Of a stretch of 46,110 bases of DNA, positions 16,079 through 24,831 are shown piece by piece (position 1 is the first letter of the stretch; each line of letters opens with the position of its first letter). The position numbers were made by a program, and so were the translations under genes. The DNA comes from Bdellovibrionales bacterium GWB1_55_8. Its GTDB lineage: Bacteria > Bdellovibrionota > UBA1018. The notes under the pieces were generated by a model. That model was not told the DNA's origin and ran no database searches. It saw only the letters and a list, made by a program, of their open reading frames with translations. The DNA lies in contig MEPR01000030.1 of assembly GCA_001769835.1 (NCBI GenBank), positions 15,571-61,680 of the forward strand, in the 5' to 3' direction.

Positions 16079-17112
16079 TATACCAGCAGGGGAACGTACG
16101 GATTGCGTTCACGAGAGACGATCTCCAGCGCCGCGGTGCCATTGGCGTAAAAAGAATTGTCCAGCTTTCCGCCCCGATACACATGGAGACTCAGGTCGGA
16201 AAGTTTGGAATTCGCGCAGTACAGGAGCGAACCATTGGTGTCTTCAAAGGTGAGGCCTGCAAAGTCCTTATGCTCGGAACTGGCTTTGCCTCTGAAAGAG
16301 AGTTCGCCGCGATCGGCTTGAAATTCCCATTCCTGCAGAGTGCTGCTGGATTTCGAACGGATGGAATCCCACAGCGAATGGAACCTGTATTCCTGCCCAT
16401 TATACAGGAAGTAGAACGAGGAGAGCTTCGGGAGTCTTATGGCTCCAAACGCATGAGGGCGAGTCGTGATCCCTTCGAAAATGAATGGAACCGATTCACC
16501 TCGTTCATTGACAAAGGAGTTCGCGTGTCCCCAAACCCACGAATGATCGCTGCGGGGACCTTTGAAATGAGTGAGCATTCCCGGCGCGGATTTCCACTCG
16601 ATCGTCTTGTCGTCATAGACGAGGAAACCCTCAAAACGCAGATCTTCTGAAAGCGTGTTCGAGATGTTTTTCAAGACGCCGGAGCGCGCCAGAGTTTCAG
16701 GGGTCAGGGTGAAAGCGGCCGGTTTGTTCCCGCGGAACTGAAGGTCCCATCGCAAAGCATGGCCTTTGGAGCGGATCGTCCCGCGTGTTCGGCCGTGAGC
16801 CATGTCCAAAGAGAGCTCGCAGTCACCGATTCGGACCGTACTTCCGGGGGCCAGCTTGAAGGCGCTGATATCAAAAGTTTGCCTCAGCGCCGATTTCAGC
16901 ACTTCGCGGTTCTGATCGCGTTCGAACAGAACCCCCCAGATTTCGGAAATGCGGCGGAAGCCGTTTTTGGTGATCAGGGTGGTGAATCGCAGCCAGAAAG
17001 CGCGTTGGGAGGCCGGGTCATTCAACTTCAAAGACCAGGTTTCCTGCGAGGCGTGTTCGCCGCGCTGCAGAGACGACTGGCGGCTGAATGGAGTGGTTTC
17101 ACTCTCGATCAC
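16078..17112 (-). CDS. Lipocalin-like (CrtC/tocopherol-cyclase-like) protein
   Basis: 344 residues, GTG start at 17112 behind AAGGAG. No signal peptide. Segments such as QETWSLKLNDPASQRAFWLR, EIWGVLFERD, ALRWDLQFRG, DDKTIEWKSAPGM, HSWVWGHANSF and FEGITTRPH resemble the two-lobed lipocalin-like fold of hydroxyneurosporene synthase/AttH or tocopherol-cyclase-type proteins. That match is by pattern, not a database hit. Possible role: lipid or isoprenoid handling. The gene overlaps the upstream membrane-protein gene by 14 nt, and its stop codon lies in the Rrf2 operator. Confidence 0.45.
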   Translation of the reverse strand: MIESETTPFSRQSSLQRGEHASQETWSLKLNDPASQRAFWLRFTTLITKNGFRRISEIWGVLFERDQNREVLKSALRQTFDISAFKLAPGSTVRIGDCELSLDMAHGRTRGTIRSKGHALRWDLQFRGNKPAAFTLTPETLARSGVLKNISNTLSEDLRFEGFLVYDDKTIEWKSAPGMLTHFKGPRSDHSWVWGHANSFVNERGESVPFIFEGITTRPHAFGAIRLPKLSSFYFLYNGQEYRFHSLWDSIRSKSSSTLQEWEFQADRGELSFRGKASSEHKDFAGLTFEDTNGSLLYCANSKLSDLSLHVYRGGKLDNSFYANGTAALEIVSRERNPYVPLLV

Positions 17113-17572
17113 GAACTTCTCCTTGTAATCCAGTTTCTGATGCAGTTTGCATTGCGTCCGTTTGAGCTACAGAGGTGCTGCGCCCCGATACGGACTTCCA
17201 AAGTACGAAGATTCCCACGGACGCATCAAACGAGCCACCGAGAAAATAGGCAAAATAAGGCTTATCATGGAAAAACAGGTAGAAAAAAGCGCTCGCCGTG
17301 AAAACTTTCGCGGCAAGGTGCATCAAGAAGTAACCTTTTATCCCGGGCGATCGTGCGGAAAAGAAGCTGAGCAGGGCGAGCATCAGGGCATTTGCGGCGG
17401 CCAAAGTGGACCAAAACCGCTCGTTGAACACAGGCAGGGGTTCTCCAAACCGGAAAACCGTAGGGAAGATATTCAGGACGGACACGAATTCCCCTACGAA
17501 AAGGAACAGGATGACCGCCAACGCAAGATATCCTATCCCTAGCAGGGTCATTGCGCCGGAATAGGATTTCAT
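17099..17572 (-). CDS. Small integral membrane protein, four predicted helices
   Basis: 157 residues. Hydrophobic segments: MTLLGIGYLALAVILFLFVG, FWSTLAAANALMLALLSFF, YFLMHLAAKVFTASAFFYLFF and FAYFLGGSFDASVGIFVLW, then a polar tail of about 30 residues. No enzyme motif. First gene of the operon with the lipocalin-like protein and the Fe-S Rrf2 regulator. Family not recognised. Confidence 0.65.
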   Translation of the reverse strand: MKSYSGAMTLLGIGYLALAVILFLFVGEFVSVLNIFPTVFRFGEPLPVFNERFWSTLAAANALMLALLSFFSARSPGIKGYFLMHLAAKVFTASAFFYLFFHDKPYFAYFLGGSFDASVGIFVLWKSVSGRSTSVAQTDAMQTASETGLQGEVRDRE

Positions 17573-17678
17573 GAAGATGCTCTCATGCAGGTGATCTTAA
17601 AGTGACCCGCTCAAGTTGTCTACCGAGGGCGAGTTGTGTTTCGTGGCAGTTGTGCAGTAAACTTACACACTATCACCC

Positions 17679-20015
17679 ATGAAGAACAAGCTTTGGTTCC
17701 TGCAAATTCCTTTCATCCTGTTTTTCACGCTGGCTTTCGTTGTCGATGAGCTCGGGGTCCAGGGCGCCCTGGAGAATGCAACCCTGCGCGAGACGGTTTT
17801 TCCGACCCTCCGCCGTGTCTCGGGTTTGTTCACTGATGCGAAATTCAAAGTGAGGGGGCCTGAATCCCCGAAGAACAAAGTCATCATCGTTGAAGTCGAT
17901 AGCCGCTCGATCGAGGCGATCGGTCGCTGGCCCTGGCACCGCGATGCCACTGCACTCCTGATTTCGCAGATCATGGAGGCGGGCGCGAAGGTGGTGGGAC
18001 TGGATATCGTGTTCTCGGAGCCCGATCAGCGAGTTCCTGATGAGTTGAAAGCGATACTTCGGCAGAATAAGCTCGGAAATATCGCCGAACAATTCGAGAC
18101 CGATCTTTTCCTGGAATCGGTCATCCGGCAATATGCCGACCGATTGGTTCTCGGTTGGACCAGTGACCAGTATTGTCAGCCTCTCTATCTCGGGCACGAT
18201 GAGTGCGCGGTCGCGGAGCCTGAAGTGCTGGAAACGCATCCCGCCGGCTTTGAGAAATTCGCCTATACTCATTTTGAGTCGCCGAGCGGGTTTGATCCGA
18301 CGCGAACCCCGCTCATGTCGCTGCTGTATTTCATCGCGAATCTTCCGTCGTATAATGCGGTTGCGCATCATTCAGGTTACCTGAACGTATGGCCCGATCC
18401 TGACAGTCTGGTACGCCGCATGAGTCTTCTCATGATGGCTGGCGGGCGGCCTTATCCCGGTCTGGCCCTGGAAATGGCACGAGTCGGACTTGGCGAGGAA
18501 CTGCAGCTGAAACTGGACGATCAGCAACGCGTCGAAAGCGTCATGTTCGCGAAATCAGGGAAAAGCATTCCTGTGACCCCGGTGGGGGTCATGGAGGTGA
18601 ATTTCAGGGGGCCAGGACGCACGTTTCCCTACATTTCCGCCCTGGATGTGCTGAGCGACGACGATAGACTTCAAGGCGACGAGTTCACGGGAGCTTTCAA
18701 AAACGCACTGAAGTCGGACGTGTTCAAGGATGCCTATGTCCTCATCGGCGTTTCCGCCCTGGGCGTTTTCGATATGCGTGCGTTTCCGTTTGATTCGAAC
18801 GTGCCGGGGGTCGAAGGTCACGCGAACATTCTTGATAATCTTATTTCCGTCGACTCGCTGGTGAATACCTCGATGAGTAATGCCTCATTTTGGATCGGCC
18901 TGCTCATGGTGGTCGGAGCGGCGCTTTTCGCTTACACGGTTGGACGGCTCGAGGCGATTCCTGCGGTTCTGTTTTTCATCGGACTGCTGAGCGCCGTGTT
19001 CGCGGTCGACACGAAAATTCTTTTCGCGAGCAATAGGAACTGGAATACCACTTTCTTCTATCTCGAACTCGTGAGCATCTTCGTTTTCACGATCGCGCTG
19101 AAGTACGTCATGGAGGAGCGGAACAAGAAGTTCATTCGGGGAGCTTTCACCAAGTATGTCGCCCCGGCCGTGGTGGACGCGATCTTGAAGGATCCAACCA
19201 AATTGTCGGTCGGCGGTGAAAAACGCGATCTCACGATTCTTTTTTCGGATATTCGGGGTTTCACGACTTTTTCCGAAAAAATGGACGCCAAGCAGCTTGC
19301 CGGGTTGCTGAACGATTACCTTGGCATCATGACTAAGATCGTTTTCCACCATCAGGGAACCCTGGACAAGTATATCGGTGACGCAATCATGGCTTTCTGG
19401 GGCGCCCCTCTCGATCAGCCCAACCACGCGGCCAACGCCTGCAAGGCGGCCATGGACATGATGAAGGCTTTGTCCGAACACAGGGAGCGTTTCCGGCAGG
19501 AATACGGGATTTTGGTGGATATTGGCGTGGGTTTGAACTCGGGAATCGTGAATGTCGGAAATATGGGCTCCGATACGAACTTCGCTTACACCGTCATCGG
19601 CGACCATGTGAATCTGGCCTCGCGCCTGGAGGGTTTGACAAAGGCGTACAAAGCCGGAATCGTCACCAGTCGTTTTACGTTCGACAGCATTCTGGAAAGT
19701 GGTGAGTCGTTGCCACCGCATCGCGTCCTGGATTTTGTGAAGGTTAAAGGAAAGAAACAAGCAGTCGAGCTGATCCAGCTCCTTGAAAAGAAGCTTCCAG
19801 CGGAGGGTCTCAAGCTCTTTGATGAAGGTCGTCAACTCTATCTCGGGCAGAACTGGGATGACGCGAAGGAGCGCTTCCGGGCCGCAAGTGAAATTCTCGC
19901 TGAAGATGGCAAAACGGATGGCCCCTCAGAGATCTACATCGAACGTTGTGATCATTTTAAACTCGAACCTCCCGGTACCGGTTGGGACGGCAGCTGGGAA
20001 ATGCTTTCGAAATAA
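17679..20015 (+). CDS. CHASE2-domain class III adenylate cyclase
   Basis: 778 residues. N-terminal membrane anchor (FLQIPFILFFTLAFVV), then an extracytoplasmic CHASE2 sensor (about residues 60-390; VIIVEVDSRSIEAIGRWPWHR, AGAKVVGLDIVFSEPD), three transmembrane helices (about 400-475) and a cytoplasmic cyclase domain. Catalytic metal aspartates are in LFSDIRGFT and DKYIGDAIMAFWG. The Lys of LDKYIGD and the Thr of YTVIGDHVNLASRLE fit ATP-specific bacterial cyclases, so cAMP is the expected product. A TPR-like tail follows (LKLFDEGRQLYLGQNWDDAKERF). No clear ribosome site before ATG 17679. The external signal is unknown. Confidence 0.92.
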   Translation: MKNKLWFLQIPFILFFTLAFVVDELGVQGALENATLRETVFPTLRRVSGLFTDAKFKVRGPESPKNKVIIVEVDSRSIEAIGRWPWHRDATALLISQIMEAGAKVVGLDIVFSEPDQRVPDELKAILRQNKLGNIAEQFETDLFLESVIRQYADRLVLGWTSDQYCQPLYLGHDECAVAEPEVLETHPAGFEKFAYTHFESPSGFDPTRTPLMSLLYFIANLPSYNAVAHHSGYLNVWPDPDSLVRRMSLLMMAGGRPYPGLALEMARVGLGEELQLKLDDQQRVESVMFAKSGKSIPVTPVGVMEVNFRGPGRTFPYISALDVLSDDDRLQGDEFTGAFKNALKSDVFKDAYVLIGVSALGVFDMRAFPFDSNVPGVEGHANILDNLISVDSLVNTSMSNASFWIGLLMVVGAALFAYTVGRLEAIPAVLFFIGLLSAVFAVDTKILFASNRNWNTTFFYLELVSIFVFTIALKYVMEERNKKFIRGAFTKYVAPAVVDAILKDPTKLSVGGEKRDLTILFSDIRGFTTFSEKMDAKQLAGLLNDYLGIMTKIVFHHQGTLDKYIGDAIMAFWGAPLDQPNHAANACKAAMDMMKALSEHRERFRQEYGILVDIGVGLNSGIVNVGNMGSDTNFAYTVIGDHVNLASRLEGLTKAYKAGIVTSRFTFDSILESGESLPPHRVLDFVKVKGKKQAVELIQLLEKKLPAEGLKLFDEGRQLYLGQNWDDAKERFRAASEILAEDGKTDGPSEIYIERCDHFKLEPPGTGWDGSWEMLSK

Positions 20016-20030
20016 GCTATATGTTCTCGG

Positions 20031-21224
20031 ATGCCGGCGGACCCCGTTCTCAGCACCGCCTGTTTTGACAGGCCTGCTCACTGGGAGCGGGAAGAAGTCT
20101 ATTTGAGCGGCGACGATTTTTTTTCGGCGGTTCTTGCAGGGCTGAGGAGCGCGCGTCAGACAGTCGACTTCGAAGTCTACAGCTTCAATGATGATGAGCT
20201 CGGACGGAGAGTTGCTGACGAGCTTTGTGCCACGGCCAGACGGGGCGTGCGGGTCCGCGTGATGGTGGACGGAGTGGGGTCTCCGCTCTGGGCTGGGCAG
20301 TTTCTTTGGAAACTGGTCGAGGCAGGAGCTCATTCGAAGGTCTATCATCCGCTGCCATGGGTTTTCTGGTCGTTTTCGACTGTCTGGCGCCGGGGCTTCA
20401 ATCGTTTCCTGGGACTGTTCCTGAAGGTGAATCGCCGCAATCACCGAAAGGTCTGCATCGTTGATCGACGGTATGCCTGGCTTGGCAGCATGAATGTGCG
20501 CGCTTGCCATTTGAAGGCTATTTCCGGCGAAAAGGCGTGGCGAGATACCGCAGTTGGAATTGCTGGCCCCGGAGTCATTGACCTGTGCGCGGCGTTCGAG
20601 AAAGCCTGGCGCAGGGCTCGTGGCAGCAGACGTGGCGTTCAGCGGGCTTTTCTCGGGCTCAGGCGCCATCGCCATGAACTATTGTCACAGGTCGTGCGGC
20701 TCAATGATACGCGCGGCAAACGCAAAGTATATCAGGGTGATCTCCTGCAGCGTATCGCCCGCGCCCATCGCAGAGTGTGGATAACGAATGCTTACTTCGT
20801 ACCGAATCGGCAGCTCCTGCAGACGCTCCGATTTGCCGCAGGCATCGGGGTGGATGTTCGCCTGATTGTTCCGCAAAAAAGCGACGTGTTCTTCATGAAC
20901 TGGGTGGTGACCGCTTTTTATTCCGAACTGATCGGTGCCGGGGTCCGGATTTTTGAATACATGCCCACTATTTTACACTCCAAAACGATGATTGTGGACG
21001 ACTGGGCGCTGATTGGATCCACGAATCTGAACTACCGAAGCTGGCTGCATGACCTAGAAGTGGACGTGGTGTTGGCCGATCCGCGTTCGCGATTCATGCT
21101 CCAGACGGCCTTTGTTCAGGATCAGCGGGCGTCTCGGGAGGTCCTTGCAAAGGACCTGGTCCGGCTTTCCTGGGTTCGGAAACTCGGCGGAAAAATCGTG
21201 CTCATGTTCCGCTATTGGATCTGA
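20031..21224 (+). CDS. Phospholipase D-type cardiolipin synthase (ClsB-like)
   Basis: 397 residues with two HKD motifs: NHRKVCIVDRRYAWLGSMN in the first half and LHSKTMIVDDWALIGSTN in the second, the pair required for the PLD catalytic centre. No strong N-terminal membrane helix, as in ClsB/YbhO rather than ClsA. Predicted reaction: transfer of a phosphatidyl group to make cardiolipin or a related phospholipid. It starts 15 nt after the cyclase stop. The convergent gene is pgsA, which makes the phosphatidylglycerol phosphate that leads to its substrate, so the pair is functionally coherent. Confidence 0.88.
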   Translation: MPADPVLSTACFDRPAHWEREEVYLSGDDFFSAVLAGLRSARQTVDFEVYSFNDDELGRRVADELCATARRGVRVRVMVDGVGSPLWAGQFLWKLVEAGAHSKVYHPLPWVFWSFSTVWRRGFNRFLGLFLKVNRRNHRKVCIVDRRYAWLGSMNVRACHLKAISGEKAWRDTAVGIAGPGVIDLCAAFEKAWRRARGSRRGVQRAFLGLRRHRHELLSQVVRLNDTRGKRKVYQGDLLQRIARAHRRVWITNAYFVPNRQLLQTLRFAAGIGVDVRLIVPQKSDVFFMNWVVTAFYSELIGAGVRIFEYMPTILHSKTMIVDDWALIGSTNLNYRSWLHDLEVDVVLADPRSRFMLQTAFVQDQRASREVLAKDLVRLSWVRKLGGKIVLMFRYWI

Positions 21225-21880
21225 GTGCCATCGGTGCTTTCAGTTTTGCTGGAATGGCGCTTCTTGCCCCATTTGGATCCGAACCGCTTTTCGCGGGTTT
21301 TCTTCTTTTCCAGCGCTATTCGGCGCTTTTCCTTCATGCCGACAAAAAAATCAGCGACGTAGTCGCGGGCGGACCAAAGGCTGATCGCCAGCGAAATGTA
21401 AATCAAGGCAGTGCCGATGCTGAAGAACGGAATGCCGAGCAGATCGGTTTTCACCATCAGGAGCGGTATCGCAACCATTTGCGTGGCGGTTTTCCATTTC
21501 GCTGAAGATGAAGCCGGTATGATGACACCCTCAGCGCTGGCAAGGGCCCTCAGGCCGGTAATAGCCAATTCACGACAGATCAGCAGGATCACGATCACCA
21601 CATGGATTCTGCCGAGGTGCTGAAGCATGACCAGCGACGAGACGACAAGGAACTTGTCCGCAAGCGGATCGAGAAGTTTTCCGTATACGGTGATTGTTTT
21701 GCTTTTCCGGGCGATGTACCCATCGAGATAATCCGTGAAACTGGCGATGCCGAATGTGAGGGCAGCCACCAGATCCCAAATAGGGTCGTTCAGAAAAAGA
21801 AGGCCGACGACGACCGGGACAAAGGCGATTCGCGCAAGCGTGATGAAGTTCGGTGTGGTTCGGAAAGTGAGCTCATCCAT
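21212..21880 (-). CDS. pgsA: CDP-diacylglycerol-glycerol-3-phosphate 3-phosphatidyltransferase
   Basis: 222 residues from ATG 21880. The CDP-alcohol phosphatidyltransferase motif is complete: DGYIARKSKTITVYGKLLDP then LADK, with the three metal aspartates. Multiple membrane helices (ITLARIAFVPVVVGLLFL, VVIVILLICRELAITGLRAL and others) follow. RELAITGLR is typical of PgsA. The C-terminal 45 residues are very basic (EKKKTREKRFGSKWGKKR) and extend past the usual family end. It overlaps the convergent cardiolipin synthase gene by 13 nt. Confidence 0.92.
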   Translation of the reverse strand: MDELTFRTTPNFITLARIAFVPVVVGLLFLNDPIWDLVAALTFGIASFTDYLDGYIARKSKTITVYGKLLDPLADKFLVVSSLVMLQHLGRIHVVIVILLICRELAITGLRALASAEGVIIPASSSAKWKTATQMVAIPLLMVKTDLLGIPFFSIGTALIYISLAISLWSARDYVADFFVGMKEKRRIALEKKKTREKRFGSKWGKKRHSSKTESTDGTQIQ

Positions 21881-21910
21881 CGCGTACAAGCTACTTTTGC
21901 AGCAGGGGAG

Positions 21911-21940
21911 TTGTCCAGTATGGAAATCCCGTACTATGAT
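21911..21940 (+). promoter_or_regulatory. Candidate promoter with start site on the next ATG
   Basis: TTGTCC (21911-21916), 18-nt spacer, TATGAT (21935-21940). A gap of exactly 6 nt separates the -10 from ATG 21947, so the mRNA could be leaderless. Confidence 0.4.
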
Positions 21941-21946
21941 GGACGG

Positions 21947-22735
21947 ATGGTTTCCCGTAAACGGCTCAAGCCGCTCTTTGGTGCCCTGTTACTGCTTGCT
22001 GCCTTGGCTGTTTTGCTGGGCGCTGCGGTACCGAAAACGCAGCCTTCCGCCCCCCCGTCCATCCGAAGCATCCTAAAACCGAGTGTTTACGAAAAACTGA
22101 ATGATGACCGTGAAGTCATGGTTCACGCGGACCTGGCCGACTTGAAATTGAACGTTGATGACGCTGAGCCCGAGCAGCGCTACTCCTTTTACGGCGCGAT
22201 GACGGTACGCGCCTCTCTGGCCCAGACCCGGCGGGTGCTCCTGGATTTTCCGCTCTACGCCCAGATGGTTCCTTATGTCGAAAAGGTGGATTATGAGCCC
22301 AGGCGCCGGGAACTCACGCTCAAAGGGGGGATTTGGAAATTCTGGCTGCACTCAAGGATCAAGTTTGAGGAACCAGGAGAGCGCCAGCTGAAATACCGGA
22401 TCATCGGAGGCCATTTTACAGGGCTATCCGGGGAGTTGCTTTTCGAGGAAAGAGGCCCCCTCCGTACCTTGGTTTATTTCAACGGGGAGCTTAAGGGAAA
22501 GGGCTGGCCGCCGCGTTTTGTGATTGAGCGAGGGGCTGAGATTGTCTTTGGCTTTACCGGGCGGCGCATGCGAAACTATATCGAATCGAAAAATGGGCTG
22601 CAGGACCAGCGGAATCAAGACGGTATACCGCAGCGCACCCAAAGCACTCAAAGCACTCAAGGAGAGAGTGATGATAACGAAATCCCCCAACCTCGAAGCG
22701 GTACCCGGTCAGAACGAGGAAAGTCGTTCAGGTAG
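21947..22735 (+). CDS. Exported START/SRPBCC-like protein
   Basis: 262 residues from ATG 21947 (an alternative ATG at 21920 adds nine residues). Signal anchor MVSRKRLKPLFGALLLLAAL... ends near AAVPK. The mature part carries a START/polyketide-cyclase-like pattern: FYGAMTVRASLAQTRRVLLDFPLYAQMVPYVEKVDYEP, then strands FWLHSRIKFEEPG and LKYRIIGGHFTGLSGELLFEE, ending in a helix FVIERGAEIVFGFTGRRMRNYI. Such domains bind hydrophobic ligands; the ligand here is unknown. The final ~22 residues (QSTQSTQGESDD...) overlap the PilZ gene and look like late read-through. Confidence 0.65.
   Translation: MVSRKRLKPLFGALLLLAALAVLLGAAVPKTQPSAPPSIRSILKPSVYEKLNDDREVMVHADLADLKLNVDDAEPEQRYSFYGAMTVRASLAQTRRVLLDFPLYAQMVPYVEKVDYEPRRRELTLKGGIWKFWLHSRIKFEEPGERQLKYRIIGGHFTGLSGELLFEERGPLRTLVYFNGELKGKGWPPRFVIERGAEIVFGFTGRRMRNYIESKNGLQDQRNQDGIPQRTQSTQSTQGESDDNEIPQPRSGTRSERGKSFR
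22641..22660 (+). repeat. Short 9-bp tandem repeat before the PilZ start
   Basis: AAAGCACTC occurs twice in tandem (22641-22649, 22650-22658) plus AA, directly before GGAGAG of the PilZ ribosome site. In the START-like frame it encodes STQ twice. A slippage-prone site; the unit keeps frame. Confidence 0.6.
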
Positions 22736-23393
22736 TGAACGGCGACGGCTCCCACGTTTGAATCTGGCTGGTGAGCAGTTCCGCGTCACCCGCATGAATA
22801 AAGTATTTTCAGTAACCGATCTTTCGCCCGAGGGTATGGCCCTTCGCGTGCTCGAACACGACGACATGCGGCTTTTCCCGGTTGCGACCCGCATCGAGGG
22901 CACGTTGAACCTTCATGGCGAGAAGCATCAGCTGACAGCCGTTGTGCGGCACCTCGGGAACGACGTGATCGGCTGCCAATTCGAAACAGTTCAGGAAAAC
23001 ACCCGAAAGGCTCTGAAGGACTTCCTGGATCCTGAGGCGCTTGGAAAGGAACTCAGGCCCATTCCGGGTGCCGATTCCGGCACTGTCTGGTACCGGGGCC
23101 CGGGTGGCACAAGCCTGCTTCTGTTGCGATCTTCCGATGGCCATTTCCGGAGAATATCCTTGTTCGTCCTTGGAAGTTTTATGCAGTGGGACGAGGAACT
23201 CGGCGTCACGACAGGGCGTGCGCGTTCTGATGAATCTTCCAACGAAGTTCGTGGCATTTTCCGATATGAAACGATGCTCCTTGATCCCGATTCCGCGCCG
23301 GACGCAGGGAAGTTGAATATTGCAAAAACAGTATTGCTGAGTTCTAACTTACCCCAGGACTTGAAACGTCGTTGTGTTCGGCAATTCTCCTGA
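22671..23393 (+). CDS. PilZ-domain protein
   Basis: 240 residues from ATG 22671, which has a strong ribosome site (GGAGAGAG). The PilZ c-di-GMP motif is complete: RRRLPRLNL (RxxxR) followed by VTDLSPEGMAL ([D/N]xSxxG), about residues 25-60, then a beta-barrel region to about residue 120. The C-terminal half (about 120-240: SGTVWYRGPGGTSLLLLRSSD, FRRISLFVLGSFMQWDEE) is of unknown family. Likely a c-di-GMP receptor; target unknown. It overlaps the START-like gene by 65 nt, unusual in this compact but tidy region. Confidence 0.8.
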   Translation: MITKSPNLEAVPGQNEESRSGSERRRLPRLNLAGEQFRVTRMNKVFSVTDLSPEGMALRVLEHDDMRLFPVATRIEGTLNLHGEKHQLTAVVRHLGNDVIGCQFETVQENTRKALKDFLDPEALGKELRPIPGADSGTVWYRGPGGTSLLLLRSSDGHFRRISLFVLGSFMQWDEELGVTTGRARSDESSNEVRGIFRYETMLLDPDSAPDAGKLNIAKTVLLSSNLPQDLKRRCVRQFS

Positions 23394-23438
23394 ACTGAAA
23401 AGAACCTGAGAATGAGTCTGACGAAAAAGGGGTAACGC

Positions 23439-24392
23439 ATGGATCGGAACTTCGCTTTGGAATTTGTCCGGGTGACCGAGGCGGCGGCCCTCGAGAGCGC
23501 GCGTCTGATGGGGCGTGGTGACGAGAAAGCTGCTGATCAAGCTGCTGTGACCGCCATGCGGAAGATGCTGAATTCCGTTCAGTTCGACGGTACCGTGGTG
23601 ATCGGCGAAGGTGAGCGGGACGAGGCGCCGATGCTTTACATCGGTGAGAAGGTCGGCAAGGGCGACGGTCCCGCGCTCGACCTCGCGCTGGATCCTCTTG
23701 AAGGTACGACCGTGTGCGCCACCGGTGGCAGCAACTCGCTTTCAGTGATCGCGATCGCGGAGGAGGGGCATTTTCTTCACGCGCCCGATGTCTACATGGA
23801 AAAAATCGCCGTCGGACCCGACGCGAAAGGGGCCATTGATCTGACCCTTTCGGTGACCGAAAATCTGGCGAATATCGCACGGGTGAAGAATGTTCCTGTG
23901 GAGAATCTCACGACGATCATCCTCGATCGTCCGCGGCACGCGGATTTGATCGCGGAAGTGAGGCGCGCCGGTTCCCGTATCTGGTTGATCGGGGATGGTG
24001 ACGTGTCCGCGGCTGTGGCCACCTGTAAGCGCAAGTCAGGGGTGGATGTATTGCTGGGCACCGGTGGTGCTCCCGAAGGCGTGATCGCTGCGGCCGCTCT
24101 CCGGTGCATGGGCGGGGACATGCAGGGCAGACTCGTGTTCCGCAACGATCAGGAGCGCGAGCGTGCCGGTAAAATGGGAATCAAGGATCTGGACCGGATT
24201 TACCGGATCGAAGACATGGCCAAGGGCCACGTGATGTTCTGCGCTACGGGGGTCACGCAGGGACCGTTGCTGGACGGTGTGCGCTTTTTCCGGGGAGGCG
24301 CAAAGACACATTCCGTCGTGATGCGCTCGGAATCCGGCACGATCCGATACATCGAAGCTGAACATCATTTTGACCGAAAGCCGAGGTACTGA
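23439..24392 (+). CDS. glpX: Fructose-1,6-bisphosphatase class II
   Basis: 317 residues. GlpX signatures: VVIGEGERDEAPMLYIGE and DLALDPLEGTT (metal and substrate site), GDGDVSAAV, GTGGAPEGVIAAAALRCMGGDMQGRL and FCATGVTQGPLLDGVRF. Hydrolyses fructose 1,6-bisphosphate in gluconeogenesis; related enzymes also act on sedoheptulose bisphosphate. AAGGGG lies upstream of the ATG. The START-like gene begins one base after its stop. Confidence 0.95.
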   Translation: MDRNFALEFVRVTEAAALESARLMGRGDEKAADQAAVTAMRKMLNSVQFDGTVVIGEGERDEAPMLYIGEKVGKGDGPALDLALDPLEGTTVCATGGSNSLSVIAIAEEGHFLHAPDVYMEKIAVGPDAKGAIDLTLSVTENLANIARVKNVPVENLTTIILDRPRHADLIAEVRRAGSRIWLIGDGDVSAAVATCKRKSGVDVLLGTGGAPEGVIAAAALRCMGGDMQGRLVFRNDQERERAGKMGIKDLDRIYRIEDMAKGHVMFCATGVTQGPLLDGVRFFRGGAKTHSVVMRSESGTIRYIEAEHHFDRKPRY

Positions 24393-24393
24393 A

Positions 24394-24819
24394 ATGGCGC
24401 AGGCCGAGTTCCATGAAACGCTCGACATCGATCTCGACAAACTTTACGCGGCCATTACCCGTTATGAGGATTATCCGCAATTCGTCGATGGGGTGAAGTC
24501 CACCCGGGTTGAACGAAAAGGCGCGGGACATGCCCGAGTGATCTATCGGGTGGCGATGATGAAGGAAGTGAACTACGTGCTGGATCATCGCGAGGATCCT
24601 GTAAAAGGCATCATCGAGTGGACGATGGTTGAAAGCGACTCGTTCAAGAAGAATAACGGACGCTGGGAGCTTAAAACCGTGGCTCCAGGAAAAACGGATG
24701 TTCGCTACTGGCTGGAACTCGAATTCAACTTTCCGGTTCCGGGTTTGATTCTGAACAAGCTCGTGAAAGGAAGCCTTCCCTCCATGGTGAAAAGCTTCGT
24801 CAAGCGCGCAAAGGCATAA
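24394..24819 (+). CDS. Coenzyme-Q-binding/START-like SRPBCC protein (RatA/COQ10 type)
   Basis: 141 residues from ATG 24394. The pattern AEFHETLDIDLDKLYAAITRYEDYPQFVDGVKS is the start of a polyketide-cyclase/COQ10-type SRPBCC domain. It is followed by VIYRVAMMKEVNYVLDHRED, GIIEWTMVESDSFKKNNGRWEL and a C-terminal helix GLILNKLVKGSLPSMVKSFVKRAK. A soluble hydrophobic-ligand-binding protein or ribosome-associated RatA-like protein; the ligand is unknown. The ATG overlaps the end of glpX by context (TGAAATG). Confidence 0.75.
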   Translation: MAQAEFHETLDIDLDKLYAAITRYEDYPQFVDGVKSTRVERKGAGHARVIYRVAMMKEVNYVLDHREDPVKGIIEWTMVESDSFKKNNGRWELKTVAPGKTDVRYWLELEFNFPVPGLILNKLVKGSLPSMVKSFVKRAKA

Positions 24820-24831
24820 GGAGAGGGTCTC

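Noticed and set aside
18885-19835. 316-codon minus-strand open frame
   Set aside because: Antisense to the cyclase catalytic domain; no motif of its own.
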